From NCBI RefSeq assembly GCF_000745965.1, contig NZ_JQKI01000012.1, positions 1 through 64,000 of the forward strand: 64,000 nt of DNA. The letters run 5' to 3'. Origin of the DNA: Edaphobacter aggregans DSM 19364. GTDB lineage: Bacteria; Acidobacteriota; Terriglobia; Terriglobales; Acidobacteriaceae. Below are positions 59,034 through 64,000 of this stretch, piece by piece (position 1 is the stretch's first letter; each line of letters opens with the position of its first letter). A program made the position numbers and the translations under genes. The notes under the pieces are model-generated. The model was given only the letters and a program-made list of their open reading frames with translations, was not told the DNA's origin and made no database searches.

Positions 59034-59891
59034 ATGAGCCTCACCCAGCGTCAACCGCTCTCCCCCGCCGTTCCTCCTCCCGCACTTGCACCCACCGCGA
59101 AGGCCACGCCGGCCGCCTCACTCGACGCCTTCACCGGCGACCCCAACTTCATGACCTCCCTCGCCCGCGGGCTCATCGTCATCCAGGCCTTCACCCAGCA
59201 GAACCCCCAGATGACCATCTCGCAGCTCAGCGTTCGCACCGGCCTCTCCCGCGCCGCCGTTCGCCGCTGCCTCTACACCCTCACCAAGCTCGGCTTCGCC
59301 GGCGCCGAGGACGGCTCCCGCTACTCCCTCCGCCCGCGCATGCTCACCCTCTCCCACTCCTACACCACGTCGAACACACTCTCCTCCGCCGCGCAGCCCA
59401 TCCTCGAGCGCATGTCCGCGCAGTTCCGCGAGTCCTTCTCAGTCGCCACCCTCGACGGCGACGACATCGTCTACGTCGCCCGCTCCACCGTCAACCGCGT
59501 CATGGCCGTCGACCTGCACATCGGCAGCCGCCTTCCCGCCTACTGCACCAGCATGGGACGCATCCTGCTCGCCTACCTTCCACCCGAGCAACTCGAGACC
59601 TACCTCGCCCGCGTCGTCCTCACCCCGCACACCAGCCGTACCGTGGTCTCCGTCGATAAGCTCCGCATGCTCCTGCGCAACATCCGCCGCAACGGTTACG
59701 CCATCTGCGACCAGGAGTACGAGGTCGGCCTCCGCTCCCTCGCCGTCCCCGTCTTCGCCGCCAACGGACGCGCAGTCGCCACCATCAACCTCAGCGGCAA
59801 CGCCCCCCGCATCTCCGCGCTCGAGATGCAGACGCGCTTCCTCCCCCACCTGCGCAACGCCGCCAACGAGCTAGCCGTCTTCCTCCGCTAA
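59034..59891 (+). CDS. IclR-family regulator, PcaR/PobR-like
   Basis: 285 residues with AAGGGA before the ATG. A Pro/Ala-rich N-terminal ~35 residues precede the helix-turn-helix: FMTSLARGLIVIQAF, MTISQLSVRTGLSRAAVRRCLYTLTKLGF. The effector domain has SVATLDGDDIVYVARS, RLPAYCTSMGRILLAYLP and YAICDQEYEVGLRSLAVPVF, as in PcaR/PcaU/PobR of aromatic degradation. No aromatic-degradation gene lies nearby, so its ligand and targets are open; the divergent pgi gene is a possible target. Confidence 0.9.
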   Translation: MSLTQRQPLSPAVPPPALAPTAKATPAASLDAFTGDPNFMTSLARGLIVIQAFTQQNPQMTISQLSVRTGLSRAAVRRCLYTLTKLGFAGAEDGSRYSLRPRMLTLSHSYTTSNTLSSAAQPILERMSAQFRESFSVATLDGDDIVYVARSTVNRVMAVDLHIGSRLPAYCTSMGRILLAYLPPEQLETYLARVVLTPHTSRTVVSVDKLRMLLRNIRRNGYAICDQEYEVGLRSLAVPVFAANGRAVATINLSGNAPRISALEMQTRFLPHLRNAANELAVFLR

Positions 59892-59947
59892 GAGAATCGT
59901 GTACCGCGAAATGATCGTATTTAAGCGAAAGGATCGTATTTAAAAGG

Positions 59948-60000
59948 GTGTCATCCTGAGCGAAGCGGCGCAGCCGCGAAGTCGAAGGATCTGCGGTTCG
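59948..60000. repeat. Dispersed GTGTCATCCTGAGCG repeat copy with extra hairpin
   Basis: GTGTCATCCTGAGCGAAGCG, then GCGCAGCCGC, then GAAGTCGAAGGATCTGCGGT. It lies between the IclR and manA 3' ends, in the same orientation as the copies at 57044 and 60960. Confidence 0.88.
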
Positions 60001-60010
60001 CCCGTCGCGG

Positions 60011-60928
60011 CTAAGACGCTTGTGCCACTGCCGGAGCTACGCACCGCACAAACCGAGCCCCCAGCTCCGCCTCCACCATCACCTCGCCGGTCCCCGCCGG
60101 AACCACCACGGCCTTCCCCGGCTCCAACTCCACCTCATCCCCCGGCGTAGTCACCCAGACCTTCCCTTCGATCCCCACCAGGCACCCGGCTCCGTCCATC
60201 GCAACGCGCCGCTCCTCCATCTCGCCCAGATCGAACCGGTCCACGACAAAGTACCTCTGCTCGATCAGCCGTGTGAACCCATCCATCTGCTGCGGCGCAA
60301 CCTTGCCCGCCTGCGTCTTCGGCTTGATCACCTTCAGCCCCTGCTCCAGGTGCAGCTCTCTCGGACGCCCGTAGTCGTACAGCCTGTACGTCACATCGCT
60401 CGTCTGCTGCGTCTCCAGCAGCACCACGCCCGGCCCGATCGCGTGCACCGTGCCTGCGTCGACAAACAGCATATCGCCCACCGACACCGGAACCCACTCC
60501 ATCAGTTCCTCCATCGTGCCGTCCGCAATCGCCGCCTTCACCTTTGCGACATCCACACCGTCCTTCAGTCCCAGCGCAACCGCAGCCCCCGGCTCGGCTT
60601 CGAGCACATACCAGCACTCCGTCTTGCCGCGAGCCTCGCCTGCCGCCTGCGCCTGCGCATCGTCCGGATGCACCTGTACCGACAGCTTCTCGTTCGGAAA
60701 CAGCAGCTTCACCAGTAGCGGAAACTCGCCCCCCAGCTCCGGCGTAAGCGAAGCCAGCGTCTTTCCCGCCAGCTCATCACCCTCTTCGACGACGCACTGC
60801 GGCCCCGTCAGCCACGCCTCACCAACCAGCTCCGTCGTACCCGTGTCCTCGTACCACGGCTCCAAACTCTTCCTACCCCACGGCCGCGGGCTAAACCACG
60901 GCTTCAAACGAAACGGCGCCAAACTCAT
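60011..60928 (-). CDS. manA: Mannose-6-phosphate isomerase, class I (short form)
   Basis: About 305 residues from ATG 60928, which has GGGAGG upstream. FSPRPWGRKSLEPWYED opens the family pattern; zinc ligands lie in KLSVQVHPDD (His) and DAGTVHAIGPGVVLLETQQTSD (His, Glu), with the catalytic Arg region VTYRLYDYGR. This is the ~300-residue bacterial type. It links fructose-6-phosphate to mannose-6-phosphate, the entry to GDP-sugars. Close to pgi, so hexose-phosphate genes cluster here. Confidence 0.92.
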   Translation of the reverse strand: MSLAPFRLKPWFSPRPWGRKSLEPWYEDTGTTELVGEAWLTGPQCVVEEGDELAGKTLASLTPELGGEFPLLVKLLFPNEKLSVQVHPDDAQAQAAGEARGKTECWYVLEAEPGAAVALGLKDGVDVAKVKAAIADGTMEELMEWVPVSVGDMLFVDAGTVHAIGPGVVLLETQQTSDVTYRLYDYGRPRELHLEQGLKVIKPKTQAGKVAPQQMDGFTRLIEQRYFVVDRFDLGEMEERRVAMDGAGCLVGIEGKVWVTTPGDEVELEPGKAVVVPAGTGEVMVEAELGARFVRCVAPAVAQAS

Positions 60929-60959
60929 CCTTCCTCCCAAATCTTCTGTTTAAACAATA

Positions 60960-61005
60960 GTGTCATCCTGAGCGAAGCGTAGTGAAGTCGAAGGATCTGC
61001 GGTTT
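60960..61005. repeat. Dispersed GTGTCATCCTGAGCG repeat copy
   Basis: GTGTCATCCTGAGCGAAGCG, then TAGTGAAGTCGAAGGATCTG and CGGTTTA. It lies upstream of manA and downstream of the phosphoesterase gene. A TGTTTAAACA palindrome precedes it at 60947-60956. Confidence 0.9.
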
Positions 61006-61049
61006 AATCTGCATGATCGACTCATACTTCCACTGAAGCAACTAGTCAT

Positions 61050-64000
61050 CTAGTCGTCGTCATCATCCTTCTTCGCCTTCTTCCGCTTCTCCAGCAGCAT
61101 CGGCGGCACGGCCTTCTCGCCCATCGCGTCCTTCCACAGAATAACGTTCAGCTTCTGCGCGTCCGCCCTGTCTGCGTGCTGAAAGTCCATCTTCATCGAC
61201 TCCTCCGCCCCCACCGCCGTCGCCCCATTCGCCGTATAGATCAGCCCATTCTTCTCATTCGAGTAGTCCGCCGCATACGGCTCGTGGTCTCCCGGCCCCC
61301 TAAACAGCGAGCCGATCATCGAGCTGAACGCATCGTTGTTGTTCATCGGCGGCAGCCCCAGCAGCGTCTCCATCGTCCGGATCACGCTCACCGTCGAATA
61401 GAACCTGCTGTCCACAAACGCGCTCCCATCCTTCGCCCGCGGCGAATACTTGCTCACCACCAGCGCAATGCTCCTGTGCGCGTCCACATGGTCCGCGCCA
61501 TTCTGCGCATCATCCTCCAGGATGAAGAACGCCGTATCGTCCCAGTACGGCGAGTGCGAAATAGCCTCGACCACGCGCCCCACCGCCAGGTCGTTGTCCG
61601 CCACCGACGACTTCGGCGTCGGCCCTCCCGGAGTCGTCCCTGCCGTGTGGTCGTTCCCCATTCGCAGCATCACGAAGTTCGGCATCGTGTCCTTGCCGTT
61701 CGCGCGGTCCTTCACCCACCCGCTCAGGTGCCGCATAAAGATCTCCGCGCGAATCTGCTCCGGAATCCGCAGATTGAAGTCCGGAGCCTCCGTAGCAAAG
61801 TGCCCCACCAGCTCCGGCTTCGTCGGAATGTTCTTCGCAACCCGCGGAATCGCCCACGGCCACTTGTTCACCCCGCCGCCCCACTCCGCTGGAATCTCCT
61901 CACCCGGATGGATCGCCGGCTTCGCGCAGCTCTCCCCCTCCACCATCGGCCCCTGCTGCGGATTCGCCACCATCTTCGAATCGCAGAACTTCGACGAGAT
62001 GTACTCGCCAAAGTGGTAGTAAGTCTTCCCATGCCTCGCCAGGTTGCCCCACAGATACCCGCTCCACGGCTCGTTCACATCGGGAATGTTCTGCAGCAGC
62101 GGATAACCCTCCGCAACTACGCCCTCGAAGTCATACGTCCTCTGCGACCCGCGATACGACTGCTGCCACGTCCTCTCCAGATAGTCCGTGCCAATCGCCG
62201 CCGTCGACCACACATGCCCGTCGCCCGACACCTCGCCCGAGTCGTAAAAGTTATCCAGCACGCCAAACTTGAGCGCCAGCTTGTGCTCGTTCGGAGTAAT
62301 CTCCTTGCCGTACATCGCCAGGCTCGCATCGCCATTGCCCACGCGCTTGCCGCCCTGCTCCAGATCGCCCAGCACCTGGTCGTAGGTCCGGTTCTCCTTG
62401 ATGATGTAGATCACATGCTTGATCGGCCCACTCCAGTTCGAGTTGGCAGCGCTGGAATCTTTCCCAGTGTCATCCTGAGCGGAGCGCAGCGGAGTCGAAG
62501 GATCTGCGCTTCTACCGCCTCCCTGCCCCGCCCTCCGCATTACCTCCGGAGCAAACTGAATCTTCTCCTCCGCCGCCTTCATGCGGTTCTGCTCCACCAC
62601 CTCCGCCGTCCACCGCTTCAACTCCTTCTCCATCGCCGCCGCATCCAGCACCGCAACCGACCCGTAGAGCAACGTGCCGATGTACGTCGACTTCGACTTC
62701 CCATACCGAGCCTGCGTCTCCGGAGTCACCCGCTGCGGCATATTGTTCGGCCCCGTGCCCTTACCCTTGCCCGTCGCGACGTACAACTTGCCGTTCACCA
62801 TCGCCATCGCCGTCGGCAGCCACTCCGTCGGCAGAAACCCGATCGGCTCAACCATGCCCTTCGCCGCATGCGCCGCCGTCAACTTCGTTACATCCAGCAC
62901 CGCCACCGCGTCCGAAGCCTGGTTCCCCACATACACCCTCTTGCTGTCCGCCGAGACCGCCAGCGCATCCGGCTCCGCGCCAAAGTAGCTCTGCCCCGGC
63001 AGCCTCGTGTCGAAGTACCCCTTCGCCGCAAACTGCCCCTTATCGATGTTCACCGCCACCACCGCATCGCGGTTCGCCAGCGCCACGTACATCGTCTTTC
63101 CATCCGGAGCGATCTCGAGCACGATCGGATGCGTCCCCGCAGCCGTCGGCGAGCTAGGCTTCAGCAGCGCAACCTTCCTCCCCACCGTGCCCGTCTTCAG
63201 ATCCAGCTCCACGACCTCGCTCGCGTTCCACAACGCCACAAACGCGCGCGACTCATCCTTCGTCACCGCCAGCCCCACCGGATACACCGAAGGCACCGCA
63301 TTCGACTCCGCCAGATCGAACCTCTTCTCGATCGCTCCCGTCCCCGCATCCATCAGCCAAACATCATCAGTCAGGTTCCCCGCGACCAGCAGCTTCTCCG
63401 CCCCACCCTTCCCAATCGTCGCAATCGCCGCAGGAAACGGAACCCCCAGGTCCCCCTCCACGCCGCCCACCAGCAGCGTCTTCCGCCCCGCAGCCAGCTG
63501 CTGCATCGGAATCTTCAACAGCTTTTCGCGCGTAATCTTCCCCGCGTCAAAGCTGTACACGATCACACCGCTGCCCACGTCCTTCGCGCCGCCATTCCCC
63601 TTCGGGTCCGTCTCCGATCCCAGGCTCGCGTAGATCCTCTTCCCGTCCCCGCTGAACGCCAGCCCCGAGTACAGCGTCTGCTTCGCCCCCACCAGCGTCC
63701 AGTCGTCCGGAAAATCCGCGACCTTGCCCGTCTGCGTATCCAGCACAGCCAGCGACTGCATGTACCTGGACTCGTACGTCCCGTACCCCGCATTCACCGT
63801 CACCACATAACGCCCATCCGGCGAAACCCCCATCGACATCGGCAGACTGTTCAGCCGCTCCGGCCCACCCGGAACCGGTCGCAAAAGCTTGCTCGTCGGC
63901 AGATCAATCCCCTGCCCGATCGCCTGTCCCGCTACCGTCTGGCCCGTGCCAGCAACCACCACCAAACCAACGATCGCCACCGCTCCCGCCAGACTCCGTA
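61050..64000 (-). CDS. YncE-type propeller / phosphoesterase fusion protein (5' end beyond window)
   Basis: At least 980 residues; the frame is open to the right edge, so the true start lies outside. A signal peptide is visible (AGAVAIVGLVVVAGTGQTVAG). Residues ~40-480 form a YVTN/YncE-like beta-propeller (MSMGVSPDGRYVVTVNAGYG, RVYVGNQASDAVAVLDVT, PTAMAMVNGKLYVATGKG). From ~515 a phosphoesterase domain (PF04185-like) follows: HVIYIIKENRTYDQVLGDLE, NFYDSGEVSGDGHVWSTAA, HLSGWVKDRANGKDTMPNFV and DDTAFFILEDDAQNGADHVDAH. Both are periplasmic. The short linker between them (SADPSTPLRSAQDDTG) is encoded by a dispersed repeat. The C-terminus is Lys/Asp-rich (KKRKKAKKDDDDD region). Confidence 0.88.
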   Translation of the reverse strand, partial: RSLAGAVAIVGLVVVAGTGQTVAGQAIGQGIDLPTSKLLRPVPGGPERLNSLPMSMGVSPDGRYVVTVNAGYGTYESRYMQSLAVLDTQTGKVADFPDDWTLVGAKQTLYSGLAFSGDGKRIYASLGSETDPKGNGGAKDVGSGVIVYSFDAGKITREKLLKIPMQQLAAGRKTLLVGGVEGDLGVPFPAAIATIGKGGAEKLLVAGNLTDDVWLMDAGTGAIEKRFDLAESNAVPSVYPVGLAVTKDESRAFVALWNASEVVELDLKTGTVGRKVALLKPSSPTAAGTHPIVLEIAPDGKTMYVALANRDAVVAVNIDKGQFAAKGYFDTRLPGQSYFGAEPDALAVSADSKRVYVGNQASDAVAVLDVTKLTAAHAAKGMVEPIGFLPTEWLPTAMAMVNGKLYVATGKGKGTGPNNMPQRVTPETQARYGKSKSTYIGTLLYGSVAVLDAAAMEKELKRWTAEVVEQNRMKAAEEKIQFAPEVMRRAGQGGGRSADPSTPLRSAQDDTGKDSSAANSNWSGPIKHVIYIIKENRTYDQVLGDLEQGGKRVGNGDASLAMYGKEITPNEHKLALKFGVLDNFYDSGEVSGDGHVWSTAAIGTDYLERTWQQSYRGSQRTYDFEGVVAEGYPLLQNIPDVNEPWSGYLWGNLARHGKTYYHFGEYISSKFCDSKMVANPQQGPMVEGESCAKPAIHPGEEIPAEWGGGVNKWPWAIPRVAKNIPTKPELVGHFATEAPDFNLRIPEQIRAEIFMRHLSGWVKDRANGKDTMPNFVMLRMGNDHTAGTTPGGPTPKSSVADNDLAVGRVVEAISHSPYWDDTAFFILEDDAQNGADHVDAHRSIALVVSKYSPRAKDGSAFVDSRFYSTVSVIRTMETLLGLPPMNNNDAFSSMIGSLFRGPGDHEPYAADYSNEKNGLIYTANGATAVGAEESMKMDFQHADRADAQKLNVILWKDAMGEKAVPPMLLEKRKKAKKDDDDD
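62468..62509. repeat. Dispersed repeat embedded in frame in a coding region
   Basis: These 42 nt are identical to the intergenic copy at 57044-57085. Read on the minus strand they supply 14 codons (about ADPSTPLRSAQDDT) of the phosphoesterase protein without breaking its frame. Confidence 0.95.

Overview
The window looks like a chromosomal segment of an acidobacterium of the Terriglobia/Granulicella/Edaphobacter type. This is an inference from content: an Oar-like TonB receptor with an N-terminal carboxypeptidase-regulatory domain, a two-component-propeller sensor kinase, many periplasmic glycoside hydrolases, high GC with C-ending codons, and short dispersed repeats of the 'GTGTCATCCTGAGCG...' kind that are familiar in this group. 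No rRNA, tRNA, phage, IS element or CRISPR array was seen.

Layout. 1-10.2 kb is an accessory sensing and uptake region: the start of a propeller/PAS sensor kinase overlapping a GH16-like lipoprotein gene, a decayed response-regulator remnant, a membrane-anchored predicted regulator, and a TonB-dependent receptor followed by a secreted PI-PLC-like enzyme. 10.2-26 kb is mixed metabolism and envelope: a decayed VOC gene, a cupin, a purine permease, a DsbA-like protein, NAD synthase, a polyprenyl-phosphate sugar transferase, an MlaF-like ATPase, a mobA/M20 peptidase pair, a cupin/DUF488 pair, MarR/MFS, DUF4239 and a DedA-rhodanese fusion. 26-40.2 kb is mostly core: secA, a lipoprotein/histidine kinase/NtrC-type regulator operon, a rhodanese, a PAS kinase, two adjacent Xer recombinases, a POTRA-repeat protein and ffh.

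40.2-48 kb is a patchwork. It has a low-GC Schlafen/AlbA-type pseudogene, five copies of a hairpin-rich intergenic repeat, and small genes: DHFR-like, TfoX-like, DUF998, group III truncated haemoglobin, methyltransferase, VOC, and a peroxiredoxin-like gene abutted by a VOC fragment. 48-52.7 kb carries a dienelactone-hydrolase-like protein, GNAT, a HerA-like ATPase and a J-domain protein with a regular Cys-repeat tail. 52.7-64 kb is carbohydrate-centred: GH29 fucosidase, GH79-like hydrolase, glucose-6-phosphate isomerase, IclR regulator, mannose-6-phosphate isomerase, and a YncE-propeller/phosphoesterase whose interdomain linker contains an in-frame copy of the dispersed repeat.

The most interesting items are that repeat-derived exonic segment (62468-62509), the three 47-residue C-X14-C repeats in the J-domain protein (51758-52735), the nested repeat families at 41.6-45.5 kb, and the promoterless overlap of the divergent MarR and MFS genes. 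Several real genes appear to start at TTG; where start sites were moved, the reason is given in the entry.
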